NCBI GenBank assembly: GCA_019638085.1
Contig: JAHBUL010000006.1
Span: 152,586 to 216,585 of the forward strand
Length of the DNA stretch: 64,000 nucleotides
DNA from: Flavobacteriales bacterium
GTDB lineage: Bacteria > Bacteroidota > Bacteroidia > Flavobacteriales_F > PHOS-HE28
Reading direction: 5' to 3'
This document shows positions 34,531 through 44,544 of the stretch, in pieces (positions within the stretch are counted from its first letter, which is position 1; the number at the start of each line of letters is the position of its first letter). The translations under genes and the position numbers were made by a program. Below the pieces are notes generated by a model. The model worked only from the letters and a program-made list of their open reading frames with translations, ran no database searches and was not told where the DNA came from.

Positions 34531-35565
34531 TCACTTCAGCATTGCCCGCACCATGGGCACCACTTTGGTGGCGTACAGCTCAATGCTGCGTAACATCATC
34601 TCATGCGGCAAAGTTCCAGCACTGTACTTCATATCGAACCGTGACAGTCCGAGCGCTTTCACGGTGTTGGCGATCTTGAGTGCCACGGTCTCCGGTGCAC
34701 CGGCGCACAAGGCACCCGATGGAGCCGCCAATTGCTCAAAGCTGGCCCGCGACAGCGGCGGCCATCCGCGCTCCCGGCCGATCTTGGCATACATGGCCGC
34801 AAAATGCGGGAAGAGTTCCTCGCGGGCCTGATCGTCCGTATCGGCCACATAGCCAGGCGAATGCACACCGATGGGAAGGGGCTTCATTTCACGCTTCGCC
34901 AACGTCCTCTTGTATAATTCCACCAAGGGTCGGAAGCTCAATGGATCACCGCCAATGATGGCAAGCATGAGCGGCAAGCCATGGTCTGCGGCTCGCACGA
35001 CCGAGGCCGGTGTGCCCCCGACGGCTACCCATGTTCGTAGGGAACCCATCGCCGTGGGTGGATACACCTGCTGATCCTTCAACGCTGAACGCGTTGCACC
35101 TTGCCAGGTCACCGGTTTCTCCTTGAGCAGTTCGGTGAACAGTTTGAGGCGTTCCTCGAACAGCAGCTCGTATTGGTCCAGATTGAAGCCGAATAACGGG
35201 AAGGATTCCGTGAATGACCCCCGCCCGATGATCACTTCCGCGCGTCCATTGGATATGGCATCCAAAGTGGAGAAGCGCTGGAACACACGCACCGGGTCAT
35301 CCGAACTGAGCACGGTAACGGCGGAACCCAAGCGGATATGCTCGGTCCGCCCTGCAATGGCGGCCAACAGAACATCGGGTGCGGAAACCGCAAAATCAGC
35401 ACGATGATGTTCGCCGACGCCGAAGAAATCGATGCCAAGTCGATCGGCAAGTTCGGCCTCGGTGACGATATTCCGAAGGACCTGGTGTTGCGGAAGCAGG
35501 TTACCGGAATCATCCACGGTGACATCACCGAAGGTATCTAAACCGAATTCCAGGTCTTGGGGCAT
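34531..35565 (-). CDS. LLM class flavin-dependent oxidoreductase
   Basis: 344 residues in a luciferase-like TIM barrel: LEFGLDTFGDV, AELADRLGIDFFGVGEHHRA, IRLGSAVTVLSSDDPVRVFQ, RAEVIIGRGSFTESFPLFG and a C-terminal QLAAPSGALCAGAPETVALK. It resembles single-component LLM proteins of the alkanal-monooxygenase group, using F420 or FMN; Bacteroidota make FMN, so FMN is more likely. Substrate unknown. A TAACTTCG box lies on the minus strand about 20 bases upstream. It is divergent from the symporter gene. Confidence 0.85.
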   Translation of the reverse strand: MPQDLEFGLDTFGDVTVDDSGNLLPQHQVLRNIVTEAELADRLGIDFFGVGEHHRADFAVSAPDVLLAAIAGRTEHIRLGSAVTVLSSDDPVRVFQRFSTLDAISNGRAEVIIGRGSFTESFPLFGFNLDQYELLFEERLKLFTELLKEKPVTWQGATRSALKDQQVYPPTAMGSLRTWVAVGGTPASVVRAADHGLPLMLAIIGGDPLSFRPLVELYKRTLAKREMKPLPIGVHSPGYVADTDDQAREELFPHFAAMYAKIGRERGWPPLSRASFEQLAAPSGALCAGAPETVALKIANTVKALGLSRFDMKYSAGTLPHEMMLRSIELYATKVVPMVRAMLK

Positions 35566-35727
35566 ACGCGTATTTCTTGAAGTGCGAAGTTAGAATGCAC
35601 ACCATGATGGCCGGGCGGATCGGCCATGGCCCCTATCACGCCTTGGACCACATCACACATCCCATGCTGAACAACTCAATGTGAAGTCACATGACAACTC
35701 CTTCTGCGCGCTGTTCTTTTGCGTACC

Positions 35728-37185
35728 ATGAGCCCCACCCTCCTGCTTGCCATCGTCTTCGGCTACTTCCTGGTGCTTCTGATCATTGCTTGGTGGACCT
35801 CGCGTGGAGCAGGCGAGCATTCGTTCTACAGCGGCGACCGAAAGAGTTTGTGGTACGTGGTAGCCTTCGGCATGATCGGCACCTCGCTCAGCGGGGTCAC
35901 CTTCATTAGTGTTCCTGGGTATGTGGATGCCAAGGCATGGACCTATTTCCAATTGGTCTTCGGCTTCGCGATCGGCTATTGGGTGGTGGCGGGCGTGCTG
36001 CTTCCACTGTACTACCGGTTGCAGCTAACCAGCATCTATGGCTATTTGCGGGAGCGCTTCGGGCTGCACAGCTATCGTACCGGAGCCTCCTTCTTCATCC
36101 TCAGCCGCTTGGCTGGAGCCACCATCCGGATCTTCGTGGTGCTCAACGTGATCCAGCTGTTCGTGCTCGACGCCATGGGTGTTCCCTTTGAAGTGACGGC
36201 CGCTTTGGTGATGCTGCTGATCGTGCTGTACACGTTGAAAGGCGGGGTGAAGACCATCGTTTGGACGGATACTTTGCAGACCTTGTTCATGCTCGGTGCG
36301 TTGATCGGAACGATCGTCTACATCATCCGTAGCCCGGGCATGGAGGATTGGCTACCGGCGCTGAAAGCCAGCGGCAGCATGCAGGTCCTTGATCTGGACT
36401 GGCGAAGCGATAGCTTCTTCCTGAAGCAGGTATTGGCGGGCATCTTCATCACCATAGCAATGACCGGTCTGGACCAGGAGATGATGCAGAAGAACCTGAG
36501 CGTTTCCACCGTGGAAGGGTCCAAGAAGAACATGCGCGTATTCAGTGTGATCCTACTTGGCGCCAACCTGCTTTTCCTGTTATTGGGTTCGTTGCTGTAC
36601 CTCTACCTCCATCGCCAAGGCATCGCCGTACCTGACCATTCGGATGATGTGTTCCCCACCCTCGCCTTGCAGCACTTTCCACCTTGGTTGGGTCTCCTGT
36701 TCATCATCGGTCTTATCAGCGCACTCTTTCCCAGCGCTGATGGTGCACTTACCGCGCTCACCGCCAGTACCTGCATCGACATTATCGGCATCCGTGACCG
36801 CGGATGGGACGATGCCCAGCAAAAGCGTGTTCGCCAGCGAGTGCATATGGGAATGGCCGGCCTTTTCCTGCTGTTCATTCTTTATTTCCACTGGCTGGCC
36901 ACCCCCACGGTGATCAAGACCCTGTTCGACATCGCCGGTTTCACCTATGGACCCCTGCTCGGCCTCTTCGCATTCGGCATCTTCTTCAAGGCCACTCCAA
37001 AAGAACGTTGGGTGCCTTGGATCTGCATCGCCGCACCGATCGTCACCTACTTCATCCGGATGTATTCCCAAGAACTCTTTTTCGGTTACAAAATGGGCTT
37101 CGAGGTACTGTTGGTGGTGGCCGGGTTGACCATGCTGGGCTTATGGGGAGTGAGTTCGCGGAGAGTGACGGAGCCGGTTCGGTGA
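35728..37185 (+). CDS. Sodium:solute symporter family protein
   Basis: 485 residues with about 13 membrane helices of the LeuT-like SSS fold. Family features are the first helix TLLLAIVFGYFLVLLIIAWW, the unwound segment GTSLSGVTFISVPGYV, RLAGATIRIFVV, QEMMQKNLSVST and GLISALFPSADGALTALTAS in the helix-8 Na+ site region. It belongs to the bacterial SSS subgroup often linked to sialic acid, proline or unknown organic acids; substrate cannot be assigned. ATG 35728 is preferred to a TTG three codons earlier. A TTCTTTTG box (35714-35721) precedes it by six bases. Confidence 0.88.
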   Translation: MSPTLLLAIVFGYFLVLLIIAWWTSRGAGEHSFYSGDRKSLWYVVAFGMIGTSLSGVTFISVPGYVDAKAWTYFQLVFGFAIGYWVVAGVLLPLYYRLQLTSIYGYLRERFGLHSYRTGASFFILSRLAGATIRIFVVLNVIQLFVLDAMGVPFEVTAALVMLLIVLYTLKGGVKTIVWTDTLQTLFMLGALIGTIVYIIRSPGMEDWLPALKASGSMQVLDLDWRSDSFFLKQVLAGIFITIAMTGLDQEMMQKNLSVSTVEGSKKNMRVFSVILLGANLLFLLLGSLLYLYLHRQGIAVPDHSDDVFPTLALQHFPPWLGLLFIIGLISALFPSADGALTALTASTCIDIIGIRDRGWDDAQQKRVRQRVHMGMAGLFLLFILYFHWLATPTVIKTLFDIAGFTYGPLLGLFAFGIFFKATPKERWVPWICIAAPIVTYFIRMYSQELFFGYKMGFEVLLVVAGLTMLGLWGVSSRRVTEPVR

Positions 37186-37329
37186 CCGCTCGATGGTGAA
37201 AAGTGGTTGGTGACTTGTGACAGGTGTCGAAGCATCGTTCCGCATTCTTCACTTTTCAACCTTCGCGCTCCTGATCCGTCGGACAACGAAAGCGATCACG
37301 GCAGCGTCATCCTTCCGCTTGAGCAAGCT

Positions 37330-37337
37330 TATACTTG
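37330..37337 (+). promoter_or_regulatory. -7 box TATACTTG for the heme-motif lipoprotein
   Basis: One mismatch from TAnnTTTG; predicted leader of about seven bases before ATG 37349. Confidence 0.35.
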
Positions 37338-37348
37338 TTGTGCCTACC

Positions 37349-38455
37349 ATGTTCGGAAAGAGATCCGTATTGCTCCTATTGGGTTTGGCCATGGCCGTCT
37401 TCTTGGCCTGCCGAAAGGATGCCGAGGTGCCGGAACCGCCTGCCACGCCTACACCTGCCCCAAGTTCCCCGGTGGTGTTCGACCTGGATTCCGTGCCGTA
37501 TGCCACGCTGTCGCATTACAACTTCTTCCAAGGTCCCATGGCGAACATGCTGCCGGTGCAAGGCGTGCTGCCCTATGAGCCGATCACGCCCCTCTTCAGC
37601 GATTATGCACACAAGTACCGCTTTGTGTGGATGCCGTCCGGTGGCAAGGCGAATTTCGTCTCCGATGGAGAGGTCCTGGATTTTCCCGAGGGTGCAGTGC
37701 TGATCAAGAATTTCTACTACGACAATGTGCAGCCCAGTAACAGCCGCCGCTTTTTGGAGACCCGGCTGATGATCAAGAAGAACGGAGCATGGATCTTCGC
37801 TGACTACATGTGGAATGCAGACCAGACCGAGGCCGTGCTGGACATGACCGGTGCCAATGTCGCGCTCACTTGGGCCGATAACAACGGCACCTTGCATGAT
37901 GAGGTATACCGCATCCCTTCCGAGGTGGAATGCTTCACTTGCCACAAGCACTACGACACGGCCATTCCCATCGGCCCGAAGCCGCAGAACCTGAACTCCA
38001 CGCTGGATTTCACGGATGGCCCGATGAACCAACTGGAGAAGTGGGCCTCCGTGGGCTACTTGGAAAGTGGCTATCCTTCCAATATCGAAACGGTGGCCAA
38101 GTGGGACGATCCGGATGAGACCATGGACCGCCGCGTCCGTGCCTATCTGGACATGAACTGCGCACACTGCCATTCCGACGGTGCCCATTGTGATTACCGC
38201 CCCCTACGCTTTGATTGGACCGAGACCACGGATCCGGTGAACATGGGGCTGTGCGTAGTCCCGGAGGACCCCATCGACCCCTCGCAATTGTACATTGTTT
38301 TTGCCGGTAACGCCGCCCGCTCCATGCTGTACTATCGGATCCATTCCAACGACGAGGCTGAACGGATGCCCTTACTGGGCCGTACGGTCCGCGATGAAGA
38401 TGCCGTGCAATTGATCGGCGATTGGATCAACGCCATGCCACCCAGCTGCCCATAA
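37349..38455 (+). CDS. Lipoprotein with two CxxCH motifs (SO_0930/HNE_0200-like)
   Basis: 368 residues; lipobox AMAVFLAC (lipidated Cys about residue 21) and a Pro-rich spacer. The rest resembles a secreted family (TIGR03806-type) with phrases such as YEPITPLFSDYAHKYRFVWM, DFPEGAVLIKNFYY and RLMIKKNGAWIFADYMWN. CFTCH and CAHCH are potential heme c attachment sites, the second near the C-terminus like a cytochrome c tail. It probably sits on the periplasmic or outer surface in electron transfer or catalysis; activity unknown. It precedes the VCBS-repeat T9SS gene by 29 bases and may be co-transcribed with it. Confidence 0.78.
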   Translation: MFGKRSVLLLLGLAMAVFLACRKDAEVPEPPATPTPAPSSPVVFDLDSVPYATLSHYNFFQGPMANMLPVQGVLPYEPITPLFSDYAHKYRFVWMPSGGKANFVSDGEVLDFPEGAVLIKNFYYDNVQPSNSRRFLETRLMIKKNGAWIFADYMWNADQTEAVLDMTGANVALTWADNNGTLHDEVYRIPSEVECFTCHKHYDTAIPIGPKPQNLNSTLDFTDGPMNQLEKWASVGYLESGYPSNIETVAKWDDPDETMDRRVRAYLDMNCAHCHSDGAHCDYRPLRFDWTETTDPVNMGLCVVPEDPIDPSQLYIVFAGNAARSMLYYRIHSNDEAERMPLLGRTVRDEDAVQLIGDWINAMPPSCP

Positions 38456-38484
38456 CACTAACTTCACCACCTAACCTGCTTGCG

Positions 38485-40476
38485 ATGAAACGAACTATAC
38501 TTCTGCTAACGATCGGTCTTGCCGCCTGGCAGCTCCAAGCACAGAACACCTGTGCAACTGCCATACCCGTTGGCTTGAATTCGTATTACGTATCACAGAT
38601 CGATGGCACGGAAGCTCCTAGTCCCGTCTGCGCCGGTGGCAGCACCGTGGCCACTATGGGTGAATGGTACAGCTATACTTCCCCGATCGATACGGCCATC
38701 ACTGTTACCACGGACCTGCCGCAGAACAACGGAGGCGACACCCGCATCCATATCTATACCGGTAGCTGTGGCAACCTTGTCTGTTATGCAGGAAGTGATG
38801 ACATCGGCGGAGGGAACTACCTCTCCAGTGCCACCTTCAATGTGATCGCCGGAACAACGTACATCATCGCCTTCGACAACCGCTGGAACGCAAATGGATT
38901 CACCTTCAAGGTGATGAAGGCAACACCCGCGCCGCCGGTTTTTGGCTTTATACCTCAATTCGTGCCGGTCACGGGCAGCGCCTACTGCATTGTGGACATG
39001 AACGGTGATGGCTTGGACGATGCTGTGTCGGTGAACGCCACCACGATCAATATCAACTACCAGAACGCAACAGGTGGATTCACGAATACCGTGCATACCA
39101 CGACCCAAGCGGACTACACGCCGTCATGGAGCCTCTGCGCCGGAGACCTTGATGGCAATGGCTACAATGACCTGGTATATGCCGGTAGCGGGCTCACCTT
39201 CATGCTCGCCAATGATGATGGTTCCGGTTATACCGAACTCTCACACCCCGAATACATCTTCTGCCAACGATCCAATCTGGTGGACATCAACAATGATGGG
39301 TTGCTGGACGCCTTCAGCTGCCATGACGTGGCACCCAACGTGTACTACATCAACAATGGCGACGGCACCTTCACGTGGAATCAAGGCGGCCTGGGCGATC
39401 AGCCGGATGGCGGCAACTATGGCTCCATCTGGATCGACTACAACAACGATGGCGATCTGGACATGTTCATTGCCAAGTGCCGCGGTGCCACTTCTCCTGC
39501 CGCCATCGATGAACTGTGGCGTAACAATGGCGACGGTACGTTCACCAATGTGGCCCAGCAAATGAACCTGGCCGACTTTCAGCAGAGCTGGTCATCGGCA
39601 TGGGCTGATTTTGATAACGATGGCGACATGGATGTAATGATCGGTGCCAGCTCCTTCAGTGGCGGAGGGCACAAACTGATGCGCAACGACGGTACGACCT
39701 TCACCAATGTGACCGTTGGATCAGGCTTTGATATCTATAACGGCACCAGCATCGAATTCATCGCCCGCGATTTTGATAATGATGGTTATGTGGACGTACT
39801 CGGCGGTGGTTACCTGATGATGAACAATGGGGACATGACCTTCACCATGACCCAAGTGCCGTTCAACAACGGACCTACCGGTGACCTCAACAATGATGGA
39901 TTCGTGGACGTGCAGAACGGCAACACGGTCTACTTCAACGTGGGCAACGACAACAACTGGATCAAGGTGCTCACTGTAGGAACAGCGAGCAATGTCAATG
40001 GCATCGGAGCCCGCATCGAGATCACCAGCCCCATGGGCACGCAGATCCGCGATGTAGTGAGCGGTGATGGTTTCCGCTACATGAGCTCGCTCACTGCAAC
40101 ATTCGGCATCGGTACGGATGAAGGCATCTCAAACGTCACAGTGCGCTGGCCTTCCGGTCAGGTAAGCTCCATCGACAACCCGTCGATCAACGCCACGTTG
40201 ACAGTGGTTGAAGGGGATGTGACCACGGCGGTGAGCAGCCTGGCTGCTGCAGATCTCAGCCTGTTCCCTTCCCCTGCGCGCACAACGCTTAACGTGCGTA
40301 CCAGCGGGAATTTGGCGGGAAGCTTGGTCACCATTACCGATCTCACCGGCAAGGAAGTGGCACGGCACTACATGATGCAGAGCACCATCGACGTGTCCCA
40401 CCTCGCCAGCGGCCTGTACATGCTGAAAGTGGAAGGTCCTTCGGGCACGCTCTCCTCGAAGTTCATCAAGGACTGA
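38485..40476 (+). CDS. T9SS-exported FG-GAP/VCBS repeat protein with ASPIC/UnbV domain
   Basis: 663 residues. Signal peptide TILLLTIGLAAWQLQA, then an adhesin-like domain (~20-150) with paired Cys, and about seven FG-GAP/VCBS beta-propeller repeats carrying Ca2+-type loops (DMNGDGLDD, DLDGNGYND, DINNDGLLD, DYNNDGDLD, DFDNDGDMD, DFDNDGYVD, DLNNDGFVD). A C-terminal ASPIC/UnbV segment follows (NWIKVLTVG..., NGIGARIEI), then a T9SS sorting domain (LFPSPARTTLNV, ITDLTGKEVA, LASGLYMLKVEG). Surface calcium-binding adhesin or carbohydrate-binding role is likely. Confidence 0.9.
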   Translation: MKRTILLLTIGLAAWQLQAQNTCATAIPVGLNSYYVSQIDGTEAPSPVCAGGSTVATMGEWYSYTSPIDTAITVTTDLPQNNGGDTRIHIYTGSCGNLVCYAGSDDIGGGNYLSSATFNVIAGTTYIIAFDNRWNANGFTFKVMKATPAPPVFGFIPQFVPVTGSAYCIVDMNGDGLDDAVSVNATTININYQNATGGFTNTVHTTTQADYTPSWSLCAGDLDGNGYNDLVYAGSGLTFMLANDDGSGYTELSHPEYIFCQRSNLVDINNDGLLDAFSCHDVAPNVYYINNGDGTFTWNQGGLGDQPDGGNYGSIWIDYNNDGDLDMFIAKCRGATSPAAIDELWRNNGDGTFTNVAQQMNLADFQQSWSSAWADFDNDGDMDVMIGASSFSGGGHKLMRNDGTTFTNVTVGSGFDIYNGTSIEFIARDFDNDGYVDVLGGGYLMMNNGDMTFTMTQVPFNNGPTGDLNNDGFVDVQNGNTVYFNVGNDNNWIKVLTVGTASNVNGIGARIEITSPMGTQIRDVVSGDGFRYMSSLTATFGIGTDEGISNVTVRWPSGQVSSIDNPSINATLTVVEGDVTTAVSSLAAADLSLFPSPARTTLNVRTSGNLAGSLVTITDLTGKEVARHYMMQSTIDVSHLASGLYMLKVEGPSGTLSSKFIKD

Positions 40477-40497
40477 TCATTGCATCCTTTCTTTTCC

Positions 40498-40533
40498 AAA
40501 GGCCGTCCCGTATTGGGGCGGTCTTTTGTTTTT
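40498..40533 (+). terminator. Intrinsic terminator after the VCBS protein gene
   Basis: AAAGGCCGTCCC pairs with GGGGCGGTCTTT across the loop GTATT, followed by TTTTGTTTTT-type T-rich sequence. Twelve base pairs including two G-U. Confidence 0.85.
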
Positions 40534-40561
40534 GGGTGCTCACTCCCGGCTATCTTGCGGC

Positions 40562-41068
40562 ATGAGCCGAGGATTCGTACGGGAGGATGATCAGGAGGAG
40601 CCTGTATTCATTCCACAGCGCGCGCCGATACCGCCTGGAGTGGATAACCTGATGACCCCGCGTGGGCTGAAACTGCTACATGAAGAACGCACGGAACTGG
40701 AGAATGCACGTGCCTCGGTGGACAGTCCCGAAGGACCTGAGCGCAGGCGGGAACTGGCCGAGATCAACGGGCGGATCGCGCTGCTGGAGGAACGCATCGC
40801 CAGTGCACGATTGGTGGAGCCGTTGGACCGGCCCGATGACGAGGTCCGCTTCGGAGCCACGGTCACCTTCCACATTACTGCCGGACCGCAAAAAGGCGCG
40901 AAGCGCACCTTTACATTGGTGGGTGTGGACGAAGCCAAAATTGCCGAGGGCCGGATCGCCTTCACGGCCCCCATCGCTCAAGCACTTTTAGGTAAGGCGA
41001 CAGGCGAAAAGATCGAGTTCCGCATGGGTGACCAAGTGCAGACGATCGTGATCCAACGCATCCGGTAG
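40562..41068 (+). CDS. GreA/GreB-like transcription factor
   Basis: 168 residues. Residues ~30-95 form the N-terminal coiled-coil (LMTPRGLKLLHEERTELENA ... ERRRELAEINGRIALLEERI), whose tip in true GreA enters the RNA polymerase secondary channel. The C-terminal part is an FKBP-like GreA/GreB domain (RFGATVTFHITAGPQKGAKR, APIAQALLGKATGEKIEFRM). The acidic tip needed for RNA cleavage (usually two or three acidic residues) is not obvious here, so it could be a Gre-fold anti-stalling or regulatory protein rather than a canonical cleavage factor. ATG 40562 lies in TATCTTGC... context with almost no leader. Confidence 0.82.
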   Translation: MSRGFVREDDQEEPVFIPQRAPIPPGVDNLMTPRGLKLLHEERTELENARASVDSPEGPERRRELAEINGRIALLEERIASARLVEPLDRPDDEVRFGATVTFHITAGPQKGAKRTFTLVGVDEAKIAEGRIAFTAPIAQALLGKATGEKIEFRMGDQVQTIVIQRIR

Positions 41069-41155
41069 ATCATTTCCGGCCATTCGTCGAACAGGTACGT
41101 GAAGCTGCTTGTTGCGTTCATACATTCAAGCCCTTTACTCCCTATCCCACCCAAC

Positions 41156-44100
41156 ATGACACCCCATTTTACACGATTCCGGAAATCATTATTCGTGGTA
41201 GCAGTGCTTCTGTTCGCCTTCTCTGCGGAACAGGCACAAGCCCAAGTTCAATGCGATGCCTACGCCGGGAAGATCACCACGGACATGGGCCCCATCTGCC
41301 TGCATAACGGCGAAGCATTGTTGACAGGATACCCGGACAACAATGCCATAGTACCTGCAGGCTTCACCACCACATATATCCTTACCCGCACCAATGGCCT
41401 CATCATTGAACAAATGGGGCCTTCACCGAATTTCAGTGTGAATACGGTGGATACATGGCGCCTCCATGCCTTGGTCTTCGACCCGAACACCTTGGATCTT
41501 TCCACAGTACAATTCGGGAGCACCAGTGCATACGATGTGGAAGCCCTGCTGATCCAAGGGGGCGGTGATATCTGCGCCAGTCTGGACATCTATGGGGCGG
41601 ACATCAAGACAGCGGAATGTGAAACGCCCTGCTTGGCATTCGCCTCAGGCATGATGATCGACAGCACCACCATTTGCTTAAAGAACGGGCAGGCCACCCT
41701 AACGGCCCTGCATTCAGGAACCAGCAACGTACCTGTCGGCTTCCAGGAACTCTACCTCCTCACCCGCACCAACGGGCGGATCATCGAGCAGATCTCCGCA
41801 AACCCAACATTCACAGTGAGCACCGTGGACGTGTGGCGGATCCACAATTTGGTTTACGATCCCAATACGCTTGATCTCGGCATGGTGCAATTCGGTATTA
41901 CCAGCGCATCCGATATTCAAAACCTGTTGCTTCAGGGTGGAGGCTCCATCTGCGCCAGTCTCGATATGAACGGTGCTTTTGTGAAGACCGGTGACTGCAA
42001 GCCGCCCTGCGATGCATTTGCGTCGAACATGGTGATGGATTCCACCACCATTTGTTTGACAGGTGGTGAGGCCACGCTAACGGCCATTGAGTCCGGTTCG
42101 AGCACCGTCCCGGCTGGATACGAGCAGCTATTTGTCCTCACGCGCACCAACGGCCTGATCATCGAGCAAGTATCCCCGAACCCGACGTTCACGGTGAATA
42201 CCGTTGATGTTTGGCGGATCCACAACCTGGTTTACGACCCTAGCACCCTTGATCTCGGCATGGTACAATTCGGCGTTACCAGCGCCTATGATGTGCAGGG
42301 CCTCTTGCTACAGGGCGGCGGCTCCATTTGCGCCAGCCTCGATATGAATGGCGCATTCGTGAAGACCGGTGAGTGCACCCCCACGTGCTTCGCGGAAGCC
42401 GGCGTGGTGAGCGCGGACCAACCGGACCTCTGTCTGATGAAGGGCATGGCTACGCTCAACGCCACACCCGATGGCAATGCCACTGTTCCCACTGGATATA
42501 GCCTCACCTATTTCCTCACCGATGGAAGCGATATCCCTGTGATCCTCGCTTACGCCGATAGCCCTGAATTCACCGTGAATGGCGTAGGCCTTTATGGTGT
42601 CCATCCCTTTGTATATGACCCGACCACCTTCGATCTGGCATCGATGATCACTGCTGGGACCACCCTTTCGGATGTGAACGCGCTACTGCTCCAAGGCGGC
42701 GGAGGCATTTGCGCCAGTTTGGACCTGGAGGGTGCGGATTTCCAAGTGGTGGATTGCTCCCCATCCTGCTTGGCGGACGCCGGTTCCATGGGCGCGGAAA
42801 ATGAAATTCCGTGCTTGGCAGAAGGGAGTACAGTGATCAGTGCCTATTCCAATGGAGACACACTGGTGCCCCCCGGCTTCGTGATGAGTTATTTCCTCAC
42901 CCATGGTGCTGAGCTTGTGCTCTTGGACCTGAATTCGACACCTGTCTTTACCGTGACCGATACCGGTCTCTACCACATCCATGCGTTCGTGTATGACCCG
43001 GCCACATGGAACACCACCATGATAACCTTCGGTACTACCACTGCATTTGACCTGAACACCATGTTGACCCAGGGTGGCGGCAGCATCTGTGCGAACTTGG
43101 ATTTTCTGGGCGCGACAATTACGGTCACCATGTGCCCGTCCTGCACGGCCGGTTCGGACGCAACGATCAGCGTATGCTCCAGCAATGCGGCGTTCCCATT
43201 GTATACGCTGCTCGGTGGAGATCCCTGCCCGAATGGTACCTGGACCGCACCCAATGGGATCCCGTTCAGCGGGATCTTCGTTCCGGGCCTCGATCCTGCC
43301 GGGATATACCTCTACACGGTCTACGAACAGTTCGGCGCAAACCAGACCGCCACAGTGACCGTGAACGTGGAGGCAGCCCCCAACGCCGGTTCTTCCGCTA
43401 TTCTCTCCCTATGCTCCACGGGTGGAACCGTCTCCCTTCTCGATGCCTTGGACGGAACACCGGATCTCGACGGAGTTTGGACAGGACCTGAGCCTGGCGT
43501 CAACGGGCAGTTCGACCCGGCCACAATGACGGCTGGAACTTACACTTACACGGTCAGCGGAAGCGGGCCATGTCCCGATGCGACTGCAAGCGTCACAGTA
43601 CTGATCTACTCAGCGCCGAATGCAGGAATCGACGGGATCGTCAACGTCTGTCTCACGGACCCGCCCATTCTACTTTTCCCGGAACTGAACGGCGAGCCGG
43701 ATGCCGGGGGCACATGGACCGGTCCGAGTCCTATCAATAATGGTGTGTTCGATCCGGGATCCATGATGGCCGGAACCTATACCTACACGGTCGCTGGGCT
43801 TTCACCGTGTGTTTCGGAGACGGCGAGCTTGATCGTGAACGTGCTCGAATGTCCGGCACCATGTGACGCGGGTACCGATGGCATCGTCAGTGTTTGTTAT
43901 AACGATCCAGCCTTCCCACTGATCGACCACCTCGGGGGCGATCCATGTCCGGACGGCACATGGACCACACCTGCCAACCCCGATGTCAACGGCATCTTCA
44001 CCCCCTCCAGTGATGCGGCAGGTATTTATACCTACACCGTGGTCACCTCCGATGGCACTGTTTCCACAGCTACGGTCACAGTGAACGTGTACGAATGCCC

Positions 44101-44437
44101 GAATGAGGACCTTACCGTGCTACCAACGGGCAAGAATGATCTCGACAATGAGAATACCACCACCGGAGTGTCGACCCCTGACCTCGGAAACTTCCTCACC
44201 ATTTGGCCTAATCCTGCCAGCGATCGGATCAACATCACCGTTCCGTTCTTCTCCACGGAAGGCACCCAAGTGGAATTGATCGATGCCACGGGCCGCACCG
44301 TGCAAGCTTCGCCCATCGCCTCCACCGTGGACCAGTTCACCTTGGACATCAGTATGCTTCCACCTGGCGTATGGACCTTGCGCATCGCAAATGCGGATTG
44401 GATCCATGTGGGTCGCTTCGTTCGCAGTACACGTTGA
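41156..44437 (+). CDS. Large modular T9SS surface protein
   Basis: 1,093 residues. The signal peptide (FVVAVLLFAFSAEQAQA) is followed by five tandem repeats of about 125 residues (DNA 41250-43141, period 378 bases where sharpest), each with ILTRTNG-like strands, a VDxWRIHxLVYDP core and an LLxQGGGxICASLD ending. Four repeats of about 80 residues follow (43141-44103; NAGxDGIVxVC, GTWTGP, AGTYTYTV), of the Bacteroidota gliding/adhesin type. A T9SS sorting domain ends it (IWPNPASDRINITV, LIDATGRTV, PPGVWTLRI). Repeats 2 and 3 are most alike and look recently duplicated. Likely a surface adhesin; ATG 41156 chosen over the upstream GTG. Confidence 0.87.
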   Translation: MTPHFTRFRKSLFVVAVLLFAFSAEQAQAQVQCDAYAGKITTDMGPICLHNGEALLTGYPDNNAIVPAGFTTTYILTRTNGLIIEQMGPSPNFSVNTVDTWRLHALVFDPNTLDLSTVQFGSTSAYDVEALLIQGGGDICASLDIYGADIKTAECETPCLAFASGMMIDSTTICLKNGQATLTALHSGTSNVPVGFQELYLLTRTNGRIIEQISANPTFTVSTVDVWRIHNLVYDPNTLDLGMVQFGITSASDIQNLLLQGGGSICASLDMNGAFVKTGDCKPPCDAFASNMVMDSTTICLTGGEATLTAIESGSSTVPAGYEQLFVLTRTNGLIIEQVSPNPTFTVNTVDVWRIHNLVYDPSTLDLGMVQFGVTSAYDVQGLLLQGGGSICASLDMNGAFVKTGECTPTCFAEAGVVSADQPDLCLMKGMATLNATPDGNATVPTGYSLTYFLTDGSDIPVILAYADSPEFTVNGVGLYGVHPFVYDPTTFDLASMITAGTTLSDVNALLLQGGGGICASLDLEGADFQVVDCSPSCLADAGSMGAENEIPCLAEGSTVISAYSNGDTLVPPGFVMSYFLTHGAELVLLDLNSTPVFTVTDTGLYHIHAFVYDPATWNTTMITFGTTTAFDLNTMLTQGGGSICANLDFLGATITVTMCPSCTAGSDATISVCSSNAAFPLYTLLGGDPCPNGTWTAPNGIPFSGIFVPGLDPAGIYLYTVYEQFGANQTATVTVNVEAAPNAGSSAILSLCSTGGTVSLLDALDGTPDLDGVWTGPEPGVNGQFDPATMTAGTYTYTVSGSGPCPDATASVTVLIYSAPNAGIDGIVNVCLTDPPILLFPELNGEPDAGGTWTGPSPINNGVFDPGSMMAGTYTYTVAGLSPCVSETASLIVNVLECPAPCDAGTDGIVSVCYNDPAFPLIDHLGGDPCPDGTWTTPANPDVNGIFTPSSDAAGIYTYTVVTSDGTVSTATVTVNVYECPNEDLTVLPTGKNDLDNENTTTGVSTPDLGNFLTIWPNPASDRINITVPFFSTEGTQVELIDATGRTVQASPIASTVDQFTLDISMLPPGVWTLRIANADWIHVGRFVRSTR

Positions 44438-44544
44438 TCGGGCACCCATATTGGTTTAGGCCGTCCACGTTCTGGATCCCATACTACTTTTCGCGTCCGG
44501 ATGCGGCCTGATGCGAGATAGGAACACGCGCCCGTAACAGTTCG

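Noticed and set aside
37197..37257. TGAAAAGTG...CACTTTTCA inverted repeat after the symporter gene as a terminator
   Set aside because: The nine-base arms are about 45 bases apart and AT-rich, with no T-run; too weak to call.
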